A stretch of 64,000 nt of DNA from Nilaparvata lugens (lineage: Eukaryota > Arthropoda > Insecta > Hemiptera > Delphacidae). The notes beneath the pieces were generated by a model. The model had not been told where the DNA came from, searched no databases, and saw only the letters and a program-made list of their open reading frames with translations. The position numbers and the translations under genes are program-made. Below, piece after piece: positions 52,701-59,576 of the stretch; positions within the stretch are counted from its first letter, which is position 1; every line of letters begins with the position of its first letter. The stretch is taken from assembly GCF_014356525.2 (NCBI RefSeq), contig NC_052505.1, positions 23,891,432 through 23,955,431 on the forward strand, written 5' to 3'.

Positions 52701-53452
52701 GAAGCAGTATGCTCTGCTTATCCAAATAATGGCGTTGATAAATACATATTTCAATTTCATATAATCTTTTTGCAGAGACGAACGAGGTACATGATGATGT
52801 TACAGTTGGCGACAACAAACAAAAGTGTGTCCTGTGTGAATTCGTCTTGCAGAGAATTGACAACGAACTGAAGGATAAGAAAACTGAGGTATGTCAATGT
52901 ACTATCCTTTATTGTTATTATTCATATGGCTTTCATTGGTTGCTGACGGAAGTTCCACCTCTCCTGTATATAATATCATTTAAGCCGTCAGTGGGCCTTA
53001 CGACTGTCAAACTTCAGCTGAGACCGACAGTAAAGTGTCCATCTGATAACACGGGAGTGACCTGTTCAAAAACTTTTTTCGGTCATGTACTATCATAGCC
53101 ACCTCTAATACAAGTCCCCGGCCTACGATATTGCAACGTCGCAGTGTAGGCCTATTATCTAATACATGATTGGTGAAAAAGATCAGCTGGTAATTTTCAA
53201 AATCTGTTTCACCAATCATGTATCAGATACTAGGCCTACACTGCGACGTTGCATTATCGTAGGCCAGGGCCTTGTATTAGAGGTGGCTATGGTACTATCC
53301 TATTCAATTTCTATTCCAGATATTACTTTCCTTGCCCTATTACCATAGGTAAGGAAAGTATTGCTTTCCGAAAAAAATTAAGGTACCACAATTTCTAAAT
53401 TTCTATATGTTTCAAGGTCCCCTGAGTCCAAAAAAGTGGTTTTTGAGTATTG

Positions 53453-53487
<35 letters not shown>

Positions 53488-56400
53488 TGTGAGTGTATGT
53501 GCGTCTGTGTACACGATATCTCATCTCCCAATTATTAACGGAATGACTTGAAATTTGGAACTTAAGGTCCTTCCCCTATAAGGATCCGACACGAACAATT
53601 TCGACCAAATGCAATTCAAGATGGCGGCTAAAATGGCGAAAATGATGTCGAAAACAGGGTTTTTTGCTATTTTCTCGAAAACGGCTCCAACGATTTTGAT
53701 CAAATTTATACCTAAAATAGTCATTGATAAGCTCTATAAACTGCCGCAAGTCCCATATCTGTAAAAATTCAAGGTGCTCCGCCCCATCTTTGCAAAGTTT
53801 GATTTTAGGTACCCAATTATCAGGCTTCAGATACAATTTGAACAGAAAATTTTAAGTGAAAAAGATTGAGCATGAAAATCTCTACAAGTAATGTTCAGTA
53901 ACATTTTCACATAAATTTGAAAATAATCTCGAAATTCCAGGAAATGTCATTATTCAATTACAAACTGTTGGCAACTGTTGATTCTATTGAATCATTCACT
54001 ATGAAGAGATAGCAGACCTCGTGTGTCTCCAGCGTTATAGTCCTGTCACCAGCTGACTCAAATATTTGAATAGTAGACTTGAGATGCGAGGGAACACTAG
54101 CGTCGTCAGGTGATCAATTTTCATAACGGCAAGGAAAGTTGTGTGAGTGCGCCACACCATATTTTTTTCAATATACATTGATGTGTTCATGATCCCATAA
54201 ATGCAGCTGATCCCTGGATTGTATTCTATCCAATGTTTTTCAGGGTCACCTCGAAATGAACAATCTATTATGTATATTTTTACTGAAAAAATTATACTTC
54301 ATGCTCATGCAGTATGAGTATGGTTTATTCATTTATGACCATGGTTTATTCTCATGGTTTGTGTCATCTGCATTGGGGTGATGTCACACTAGGTCGAATG
54401 CGACACAATTGGACAGAAAATTGCAGTGAGCATAAATACAAAATGTCCGGATGCGTGTAGTGTAACATGGTCTTCACCCACTCAAATACTTACAGATGGC
54501 TTTGAACTTTCTTCTATTTTTGTTGAACTTTGAGATTAATGTTTCTTAGTAAATGGTTTCTTACAAGGTCTTTAGAAACCATAGACCTTGATTTTTTTAG
54601 TTCCTTAAGAGCTTTATAAATTTAGTCTTTCACATAACTCAAATAATTAAAATTGTTTTTTGATAATAAAATCTTTTTGATGCCATTCAAAATCCTACCA
54701 ATATTGCCCTGTAACAATGTATTTAAAATCTGTTGAACTTTTAGCTTGGTTTAATTTTTAATTCCAGTATAAATTTTAAATCATTTGAACGTTTTGCTCG
54801 TCTTTGTTTTCAATTATTACTCTTGTAAGCGATTGTTTTCTCAGGATAGTTGAATTTGTTATGCGGAGGTTTAACTGTATAAATAATTTGTTTGCTTGTT
54901 TTTGTTTTCAATTATCATTAATGTAAGATGAATGAACTAATAAACTTGAAATTCAACTATCAAATGGGAATATTCCCGGACAATTATGTTATGTAATGAG
55001 AAATTAATTAAATTAAATGTTGTGGTTTACAGGACGAGATCAAGCACGCAATCCACACGGCGTGCAGCCACATGCCACACACAGTCGTGAATCAGTGCAA
55101 CCAGTTCATCAACCAGTACGCCGACCTGATCTTCGACCTGCTGGCCGACAGCCTCGAACCCAAGCAGATCTGCACCAAGATCGGACTCTGCAAGAACGAC
55201 ACCGTCGTTGAGGGTAAGTAGACTGCCACCAATGACAAGCATTCATGTTGAGAAATACTGACAAGTCAATCTCACACTATACCTGATAGTTTTAAAAGGG
55301 AGTAAGAAGAGGCATGAATTGTAGATTGATATTCTGTGTAATTGTTGCATCCATTGTAGCTAGATATTAGCTTGTTGTAGGCAATAGTAGTTAGTTATCC
55401 ACTGGATTTCCACATATCAGTATCAGTGTCCGTTACAACTAAAATATGATTCGCGTGAGTTCTAATGGTAGGTACCATCATAGAGAAACAATAGCGTAAG
55501 TAGATATGCCATGGTATAGGTCGTTTATGTCGCAACTTTTACTGTTATCTCAAGCCGATTATTGTAGATTTTTACTGTTTTGTTGGGGTAAGAGTGTATG
55601 AACGGCACAATATGAGAGACTACCAGCTTCACGGGAAATAACTACGTGGACTATCGGCTTGGGATAACAGTAAACGTTGCGACATAAACGCCATATACTA
55701 TGGGATATCTACTTACGCTATTGTTTCTCTATGGTACTATTCCCAATCAGCTCAGCCGATCAAATATTAGTCCCATTAGAAACTATGGAAATGATAATTT
55801 AATTGCACAGGACACTGATATTGATATGTGGAAATCCAGCTTGAAGGGATATTTTCCCCTGAATTATGTCCAGCAAATCAAATCAATTTTTATTCATTGA
55901 CAACATTTACATAATAAATTCCGTTACAGATGGTCTTACAGATCATTGAATATAATATAGCAGTTCTTTCAGTATCGACAGAAAGTTGGGCAAACAGATA
56001 AGCTAGAGCGGGAAGATTTTAGTTTAAAATACAGTCAGAAAAAATGCTGAAAGTCGCAAAAAGATTCAAATCTGGGACTAAAGTATTACAATTTCTATTA
56101 AAAATCCCTTTAAAATCCAATCCATCATTACAATAAAAGAATAAACTATAGAACTTGATTAGGAGCAAACCCATTCTTGAAAGAGAATGAGGCTGTGATG
56201 TTTTACAAATGGCTTCCAAATTAGCTGACTCGTATGTGAAATAGTGGTGAAGCTAAAACATGGTCAGTAGTCTTTCTCGACGACAAATAGTTATTTGTGC
56301 AACTAGTGCGCAAAGTGACAGTTTGCTGCACCGAAAGAAACGTTTACGCCCGAGCCGTAGGCGAGGGCGGAATGGTTTGTTGAGTGCAGCAGAGGAACTT

Positions 56401-59400
56401 TGCGCACGTATTTCACATTAAGTTTTTCCTACAGTTACCATTGAATATGAAAAGTGGGTAATTATGGGTAAAATTGCCTGAAATCCATCAAATGTTTTTC
56501 TGTGTAATTTTATTATTGTTAAAAACCTTAATCCTAAAATCCTAAAGTCCTCGTTGTCCTTGGTTATAATATATAATGTAATAATTAGCGCGTTGTGCTT
56601 CGTTGCACCTCTGCTCACTATAGCAGCCACAGCAGTCACTGTTACCAACTTCATTTTGATTTTGCTGCACTGTTGCTCCATATAACCTACTAAGTATTTT
56701 GCGTTGCCATGTTGCAAATCTGGAGTGCAGAAAAAATTTTCCCGCACTAGAGCGGAAAAGAGATTCTTTGCGTTCTGTAATCAGTGCAGCAATGGCCACT
56801 TTTCAACGTAACTGTAGGAAAAAATATTTGAGGCACTCCTAATTCCATCAAAGATGAAGCTGGTGTTTAAAATGAAATGTGGCTTTTGAAGCCACGGTTC
56901 ATCAATGTGGGAGCATTTGTCCTTTGCTTTTATATCGAGACTTTACTATTTGACATTCCAATATGGGTATAACATTTTAAAATGCTTCTTTAATGATTGA
57001 TTTACTAGGTGAGTGCATGAACCGGTAGACTACTGAATGGTAGATTATTGAATTGAAGATTCTTGTAATGGTATTATTTTGAAATAATGATGGGTTAACT
57101 CTCACCCTGCTTCAATTTCAATCACATTGAGTGTTGTTTGTTGGTTATTTCTCTTGCTAAATTTGTGCTTTGAGCGAAGAGCTGGCGATAGAATGGCAGA
57201 TTTAGCAAGACACTCAATAAAGCTGTTTGCAATTCAGCTCTCAACACTACTCGCTAAAGCTATATAGGTGGGTTCTATTTATAATTATTATTGATAGAAT
57301 AGGCTACACTCTCGTGTGTGTATTCAGTAGTTTGAGTAGTGCTAGAGCAATTTTTAGTTTTTTTTTTCAAATCAATGTTATTTGAATTAATGGATTTTTT
57401 TGTTGTTGATTGATCTTTGTTAATAAATCTGATAAAACAGAAAATCTTGCTTCACAAGGGTCTAATTGAAAACTTTGCAAACTGGAAACTTGACATAATG
57501 AAACTTGAAATCTTGAAGAATCAAAAATAGGTCTAATTGAAAACTTTGCAAACTGGAAACTTGACATAATGAAACTTGAAATCTTGAAGAATCAAAAATA
57601 GGCCTATAACCATCCTCGGTAAATAAAGAATTTTAATGTAAGATTTGTACGTGTATAAGTCAGTTCTTTTCTTTATTGTAATATAGATTTGGCAATAATT
57701 TTGGATGATAGGATTCGTTTACATGGTATGAACAGAAAATGTCAACTTCTACAAGCGAAGTAGCTTTCTTCATACTTTGAATTGACAACTTTCGTTCAAC
57801 TCATTCATTCCAACTAGTTAGCTATTTAGAAAATCAGTTTTGAAGAAATTATTCTTCTACATTTTTTACGTGTAATTACCTAGTTTGAACAATTGATAAG
57901 AAACGTATATTTTTAATTATTTTCATTCTATTGGTCTACTCAAGAAATTTATAATACGGTTCTAATTATCATGGGTAAGAGTGGCCGTAGTCGAGTGGTT
58001 TAGACGCTGGCTTAGTAAACCAGAAGCCCCGCGTTTGAAATTGTGTTGACAAGATATTTTTCCCGAGCCACTCACGTGCTTCTGATGGATACGTAAATCC
58101 GTCGTTCCCGGCTGCCTAAATTCAGTCGTTAAGTCATGTCAGAGGCCCTGAAATTGATTTGACTGTAGTCCTGAGCCAGCCAGGTCGTAATTAAAAGCTA
58201 GAAACCTATGTGAGCATCATAAATTCAGATATTTTGTGTGTAAATGTTTTTTTTTAATTAATAAAATTGAATTTAGTTACATTCAGATTTTAGGGTTTTC
58301 TAGAGTCTTAAAAAACTCATTCCATGTGAGTTTAATTGTTTCAGAGTTTCATTGATTAGGCTATCAGAAGTCTATGAACAAAAGGAGTTCATTCACTGTC
58401 AGAATTCCTTATAAATATCATCCATGCTATGCTTTCCATTCAACCAATTTGACAGTTTAAAGTAAATCTGTAGTGTTACTCTGAAATAGTTAAAACATGA
58501 AACATTTACTAATGGCTATAGTATATTAATTAATGTTAATCTTCTATAATATAAGATTGATTTCTTTGCATAATGATTGTGAGTAAATTCATATTATGGC
58601 AATGATTTTATTTTTGGGACCAGCATCCAGAAATCTTTCGTCCTTTCTTTATTAAAATTCTTCTCACATCACATATTGACATGTATACAAATAGAGAAAT
58701 CAACATAAATTACACCATTTATATCATACCAGCAGGTAACCCGTGCTCCGCAAGGATTTAATTTAAAACGACGTAATGAAATCTTGAAGAATTGAAAATA
58801 GGCCTATAACCATCATCGGTGAATTAAGAATCTATATGCAAAATTTCAAGTTAATCAGTTCAGTAGTTTAGACGTGATGATGCGTCATTCGTGAGTTTCC
58901 TATCCCGTACGTGTATAAGCTAGCTTCTTTCCTTTATTATAGTATATAGATAAGTATTAAGGATTTATTATTTAGATCTTTTTTTAATTTTGTGGCTACC
59001 CCATGAAGCTAATTTTAGCTTCTAATAATAATTACGATTATTATGAAATTTGCTCTATGCATGATGTTAAATTCTGCTATAGGATACAGTAATATAACAT
59101 TTTGTAGAAGAGATTGGTATAGGTAGACCGAGGAAAATATAGGTATAGTAACAGGTGTGATAAACCTAATTCGTGAAGTGGTGATGATGATGTTGATAAT
59201 GTATTTATCGATTATGTTTGATAATAATAATGTATCAGTATTTATCGATTATTGTTTCAGAAGTAGTCGAAGTGAAGTCCGAGGAGATGAAACGTGACGC
59301 CAGCTTCGACGAAACATCGGCGAAGATCGTGTACTCGTGCCTGGGTGCCGTCGGAGTCATCGCAGTCATTGTCCTCGTGGCCACTGGTATCAAATCCCGA

Positions 59401-59445
59401 AACAGCTTCATCCACAACACCCCCTACATCCGAGTTACTAAATAA
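25611..59445 (+). CDS. PSAP: Prosaposin-like precursor, copy B (17 exons, signal-peptide exon not found)
   Basis: Joined exons 25611-25722, 27748-27895, 29384-29584, 31040-31216, 33820-33978, 38574-38747, 40159-40272, 40979-41066, 42290-42356, 42915-43062, 44155-44367, 46901-47209, 48516-48632, 50753-51125, 52776-52888, 55033-55213 and 59261-59445 give 2,879 nt (about 958 aa) with matching phases throughout. Domain order is SapA, SapB1-B3, linker, SapA, SapB4-B7, TM tail. All seven SapB domains have six cysteines. Sequons NAT, NTT, NET and NKT lie in the first halves of SapB1, B3, B4 and B6. Family role: lysosomal source of saposins for glycosphingolipid breakdown. The first exon found starts in phase 1, so a start/signal-peptide exon must lie upstream; I found no hydrophobic ATG exon between 19,088 and 25,610. 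The second SapA and the TM ending differ from the vertebrate SapA-B-B-B-B-SapA plan. Confidence 0.92.
25759..25906 (-). mobile_element. SINE fragment, minus strand, with (ATT)n tail
   Basis: Reverse complement matches the SINE body at 15,576 (gtcccggctgcct, tgagccagccaggcc) and ends in a short attattatt tail at 25,759-25,775. The tRNA-like head is missing. Confidence 0.7.
26015..26290 (+). repeat. Intronic direct repeat, first copy
   Basis: About 270 bp (gtgaaatgaagtcatcc ... gagaagcagt) recurs at 28,541-28,790 in the next intron in the same orientation, clearly diverged. Confidence 0.75.
26360..26500. mobile_element. Short TIR element (agggccatatgca)
   Basis: Left agggccatatgcatcatatac faces right tatctgcttatgggcct. 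Related to 3,811-3,962. Confidence 0.5.
26925..27173. mobile_element. CpG-richer TIR element
   Basis: Perfect 16-bp ends TTTTTTCTACAACTGC and GCAGTTGTAGAAAAAA enclose about 250 bp that is richer in cgc/gcg than the surrounding intron. The cgcg-rich text continues to about 27,260. Confidence 0.65.
27445..27747 (+). repeat. Tandem repeat, about 100 bp x 3, ending in a splice acceptor
   Basis: gacgaattctataac..aaattctaaaactcacatg-type landmarks recur at 27,452, 27,552 and 27,655. The last unit ends gtgttgtag, which is the exon acceptor. Confidence 0.85.
27748..27895 (+). CDS. PSAP: Copy B exon: SapA-1 end and SapB1 start
   Basis: 148 nt. KQCGALDHCIQTVWEKQ finishes SapA. YCQSCMNFV begins SapB1 and the sequon NAT closes the exon. 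The acceptor lies inside the last unit of a 100-bp tandem repeat. Confidence 0.92.
28541..28790 (+). repeat. Intronic direct repeat, second copy
   Basis: Diverged copy of 26,015-26,290. Confidence 0.75.
29384..29584 (+). CDS. PSAP: Copy B exon: SapB1 second half
   Basis: 67 codons, phase 0. Cysteines in TICLIA, PECKYV, TFCATL and MLCNSQ complete SapB1. Confidence 0.92.
29585..31039 (+). other. Intron without recognised feature (copy B)
   Basis: AT-rich. I see no repeat structure or exon. Confidence 0.5.
31040..31216 (+). CDS. PSAP: Copy B exon: Thr/Ser linker and SapB2 start
   Basis: 59 codons, phase 0. A Thr/Ser-rich linker (TTPTTEISTTTSSETSEPT), probably O-glycosylated, precedes the cysteine pair LTCANCHSFF of SapB2. 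Confidence 0.9.
31227..31505 (-). mobile_element. Non-LTR retrotransposon RT C-terminal fragment
   Basis: Minus-strand translation reads TRMRWFGHVQRREEDYVG, then RGRGRPMMRWGDRIAADLRE, and near the end RNADPI, the typical end of many LINE reverse transcriptases. Stop codons interrupt it. It lies just inside the intron after exon 31,040-31,216. Confidence 0.75.
31761..32980. mobile_element. Foldback element with about 150-bp inverted arms
   Basis: Left arm 31,761-31,914 (cagagtaagt...atgggaac, caacccctcataaggggg) is the complement of right arm about 32,830-32,980. Inner inverted copies of tttaaatgtaaacacccat appear at about 32,420, 32,660 and 32,790. A LINE fragment is nested inside. Confidence 0.8.
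31915..32393 (-). mobile_element. LINE 3'-end fragment nested in the foldback element
   Basis: Flanked by a perfect 7-bp duplication gacttag (31,908-31,914 and 32,394-32,400). On the minus strand it ends in ...aaaggaataaaaataattc followed by an (ttcttattc)-like tail, as expected for a LINE 3' UTR. Confidence 0.75.
33820..33978 (+). CDS. PSAP: Copy B exon: SapB2 second half
   Basis: 53 codons, phase 0. Cysteines in LCGQL, DFCSAL, DFCHY and DCNKR complete a short and divergent SapB2. Confidence 0.91.
33979..34792 (+). other. Intron stretch left of the inserted block
   Basis: Contains a palindromic agattcaca..tgtcag element at about 34,378-34,475. A short tRNA-like stretch (acgtggttgaatggtagagt, about 34,753) is cut off at the junction with the duplicated segment. 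Confidence 0.5.
34793..36190 (+). repeat. Displaced copy of 639-2,036
   Basis: 1,398 bp at constant offset from copy A. The left junction shares atttaaatatg with the intact locus, and the right junction runs straight into a LINE at 36,191. It includes the 41-bp MITE (35,765-35,805). Confidence 0.93.
36029..36142 (+). pseudogene. PSAP: Orphan prosaposin exon (SapB3 second part)
   Basis: 114 nt, 38 codons, phase 0 on both sides, with intact gtttgtag acceptor and gtaagt donor. It sits between copy B exons 33,820-33,978 and 38,574-38,747, both phase 0 at these borders. Including it would keep the frame and insert half a saposin domain with three unpaired cysteines. Whether it is spliced in, or is an assembly artefact, is unknown. 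Confidence 0.7.
36190..37647 (+). CDS. Non-LTR reverse transcriptase, N-terminally truncated
   Basis: 485 codons without a stop. Motifs in order: FPDIFKVAKVFPLHKSG and NNFRPISLLSVFSKVLE (start of the RT domain), LIFLDLKKAFDSI (motif A with Asp), VVQGSTLGPLLFLIYIN (motif B), LFADDTLIF (catalytic FADD), LSLNIAKTKFM (motif D) and YKYLGVVFDSRVRW (thumb side). The C-terminal FKWHLKNWLF is typical of Jockey/CR1-type elements. The frame opens with TTG at the junction, so this is not a natural start: the apurinic-type endonuclease that normally precedes RT is absent. The intact frame suggests recent insertion. It cannot be autonomous as it stands. Confidence 0.88.
   Translation: METGVFPDIFKVAKVFPLHKSGIFTDKNNFRPISLLSVFSKVLERIVKEQLVSYLATNGILSECQYGFRGDKNVSDILFDVNKQLHFSLSNNMHPILIFLDLKKAFDSIDRRNLIRKLSALGVTGNALAWFTSYLSGRRQCVSISRVNGNELPVDFAVVQGSTLGPLLFLIYINNISRLNLHGRLFLFADDTLIFVEGRTWEEARDRAESDLRSIKKWLDQNTLSLNIAKTKFMPISLSNNSDSNLHPLKIHECGVDERNACSCEVIQRVSSYKYLGVVFDSRVRWAEHTNFLLSKLRKYIYAFRCLSDVLNAREIRQMYHAFVQSLLSYGILAWGAAYQVHISRLETVQKSILKAGLKKNRRYSSALLFSESRVLSLRKLFIKDLLIYIYNNSHSIFTPTEHSYNTRYASAVGINTIQQTRSFSMTNCFYISHILFRNFLLRSNQNRLLDVVSNSAFKWHLKNWLFDISEDNAVSLIVTGGARV
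36191..38085 (+). mobile_element. 5'-truncated LINE (Jockey/CR1-like non-LTR retrotransposon)
   Basis: RT and C-terminal region plus 3' UTR. The endonuclease and any ORF1 are missing. The 3' end has three exact 17-bp units (tgatagctcaagagttc). A minus-strand relative is at 23,051-23,500. No clear target-site duplication surrounds it; its 5' edge joins the displaced copy A segment. Confidence 0.88.
38035..38085 (+). repeat. LINE 3' tail: 17 bp x 3
   Basis: Three exact tandem units of tgatagctcaagagttc close the LINE, as simple-sequence tails do in several non-LTR clades. Confidence 0.9.
38158..38273. mobile_element. Short palindromic TIR element (agattcactt family)
   Basis: agattcacttcaaggtgtcag ... 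atgctgacaatttttgagtg aacctcacta, inverted ends. Corresponds to 26-120 in copy A with an extra internal segment. Confidence 0.5.
38574..38747 (+). CDS. PSAP: Copy B exon: SapB3 first part
   Basis: 58 codons, phase 0, acceptor tggtttag. Equivalent to 238-411, with Ala for Val in APKAAND. Confidence 0.92.
40159..40272 (+). CDS. PSAP: Copy B exon: SapB3 second part
   Basis: 38 codons, phase 0. Equivalent to 1875-1988, with Lys in EIKICP. Confidence 0.92.
40437..40575. repeat. Hairpin in intron (copy B)
   Basis: Allelic to 2,151-2,293. Confidence 0.7.
40979..41066 (+). CDS. PSAP: Copy B exon: charged linker
   Basis: 88 nt. Same as copy A except Ile for Val in AKAIEV. Confidence 0.86.
41146..42180 (+). 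mobile_element. Copy-B-only internally deleted LINE
   Basis: About 1.03 kb absent from copy A (site near 2,852), with a short atcaa overlap at the edges. The 5' part has an ORF (41,303-41,626) encoding a Ser-rich, ORF1-like start (RPRSSSSSTSE). The 3' part encodes a LINE RT C-terminus (RSFCVTACRLWNGLPASLRS). The middle is missing. It ends in (tatc)n, then host sequence. Confidence 0.8.
42290..42356 (+). CDS. PSAP: Copy B exon: internal SapA, first half
   Basis: 67 nt encoding the WGPNYWC SapA motif. The intron before it carries a 1-kb LINE insertion that copy A lacks. Confidence 0.88.
42915..43062 (+). CDS. PSAP: Copy B exon: SapA end and SapB4 start
   Basis: 148 nt. Same protein as 3557-3704, with the CKVC pair and the sequon NET. 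Confidence 0.92.
43619..43774. repeat. Inverted duplication of SINE body (copy B)
   Basis: Arms about 43,619-43,690 and 43,701-43,774 read ccccgaagacttctgctact ... gatggaaattcgatgagcg and its complement. Copy A has one arm only. Confidence 0.85.
43892..43981 (-). mobile_element. tRNA-derived SINE head (copy B)
   Basis: Same tRNA-like text as 4,295-4,371 (ccgggttcgattcccggg on the minus strand), with a small internal duplication of ttacaccaaa. Confidence 0.65.
44155..44367 (+). CDS. PSAP: Copy B exon: SapB4 second half
   Basis: 71 codons; no difference from the copy A exon was noticed. Confidence 0.93.
45546..45805 (+). repeat. Perfect 130-bp tandem duplication
   Basis: Units 45,546-45,675 and 45,676-45,805 show no difference. 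The duplicated piece is the left arm of the palindromic element ending near 46,020. Confidence 0.92.
45677..46025. mobile_element. Palindromic CATAG-type MITE
   Basis: Left arm catagagaaagagtagcata..ccatcgtagagggcgttcatg faces right arm cgtaaacgtcctataccatgg..attcttattctatg. Related to 13,652-13,921 (shared aagccgat..gtagat and cgttcatacactctcac text). Confidence 0.65.
46901..47209 (+). CDS. PSAP: Copy B exon: linker and most of SapB5
   Basis: 103 codons. Differs from copy A by AVYNQKA against AAYNQEA. Its acceptor text (acccgttgatttttcgttgcag) resembles repeat units scattered through the preceding intron. Confidence 0.92.
47573..48262 (+). mobile_element. Helitron/Helentron-like element (copy B, tentative)
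   Basis: Allelic to 7,121-7,812. The end hairpin carries one mutation (cgagcgaaactcg). Confidence 0.4.
48516..48632 (+). CDS. PSAP: Copy B exon: SapB5 end and SapB6 start
   Basis: 39 codons with VCPKIGAC, TCPMC and the sequon NKT. Same protein as copy A. Confidence 0.91.
49735..50719 (+). mobile_element. LINE 3' fragment with open C-terminal RT frame (copy B)
   Basis: An ORF at 49,803-50,135 encodes a LINE RT C-terminus (DVRQLYISTLATYIFKNYSD, HNYTTRRV, NSYYIAHVLLKSLP, FKIAIKRWI). A G-rich 3' UTR (50,330-50,450) and the end ttgaattgaattg follow. Copy A has a damaged version. Confidence 0.75.
50753..51125 (+). CDS. PSAP: Copy B exon: SapB6 second half and repeat linker
   Basis: 373 nt, 30 nt longer than in copy A because the linker has four decapeptide units. 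SapB6 cysteines as in copy A. Confidence 0.92.
50966..51085 (+). repeat. 30-bp coding minisatellite, 4 units
   Basis: Units 1-2 read KPATETVATK and units 3-4 KPETETVATK. Frame is kept because the unit is 30 bp. Confidence 0.95.
52776..52888 (+). CDS. PSAP: Copy B exon: SapB7 first half
   Basis: 113 nt with KCVLCEFV. One synonymous change against copy A (gaa/gag). Confidence 0.91.
53094..53291. mobile_element. 198-bp MITE, copy B only
   Basis: Inverted arms of about 85 bp begin CATAGCCACCTCTAATACAA. Perfect 7-bp duplication gtactat at 53,087-53,093 and 53,292-53,298. Copy A has the empty site near 11,470. Confidence 0.9.
53325..54139 (+). mobile_element. Element with 12-bp TIR actttccttgcc (copy B)
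   Basis: Allelic to 11,504-12,310, with the same perfect 12-bp TIR and a longer (gt)n tract. Confidence 0.75.
55033..55213 (+). CDS. PSAP: Copy B exon: SapB7 second half
   Basis: 181 nt. The changes seen against copy A are synonymous (gct/gcc, gtt/gtc). Confidence 0.92.
55479..55733. mobile_element. 255-bp CATAG MITE (copy B)
   Basis: Allelic to 13,652-13,921, 15 bp shorter from small indels. Flanked by gtaccat and gtactat. Confidence 0.8.
56287..56826. mobile_element. Copy-B-only insertion, partly a TIR element
   Basis: About 540 bp absent from copy A (site near 14,485). Contains exact 16-bp inverted ends TTTTTCCTACAGTTAC (56,423) and GTAACTGTAGGAAAAA (56,808). The 130 bp left of the first end are GC-richer. 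Minus-strand ORFs inside it resemble nothing I know. Confidence 0.6.
57461..57602 (+). repeat. 71-bp tandem duplication (copy B)
   Basis: tctaattgaaaactttgc ... tcaaaaatag occurs twice in a row; copy A has it once at about 15,139. Confidence 0.88.
57978..58200 (+). mobile_element. tRNA-related SINE (copy B)
   Basis: Allelic to 15,576-15,800. Confidence 0.65.
58730..58950 (+). repeat. Interspersed repeat, class unassigned (copy B)
   Basis: Allelic to 16,330-16,560. Confidence 0.45.
59261..59445 (+). CDS. PSAP: Copy B terminal exon: TM anchor and YxxPhi tail
   Basis: 185 nt with TAA at 59,443. Hydrophobic GAVGVIAVIVLVATGI followed by KSRN...PYIRVTK. The protein equals that of copy A. Confidence 0.9.
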
Positions 59446-59570
59446 CTTGCGCTCATGCCTAAATAACTAGCTCTTTATTTTCGACTATAATTTCTATTGA
59501 TAGCTGTTTTTCAGAAGCAATTTTAACATTTTGATATGCATTGTAAAATTATTGGAAATGTGATTAAAAA

Positions 59571-59576
59571 AATAAA
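59571..59576 (+). promoter_or_regulatory. Candidate poly(A) signal, copy B
   Basis: AATAAA 126 bp after the stop codon, at the same place as in copy A. Confidence 0.55.

Noticed and set aside
56418..56799. Two overlapping minus ORFs in the copy-B-only insertion
   Set aside because: No known domain. They lie in a TIR element of the kind that lacks genes, so I did not call a protein.
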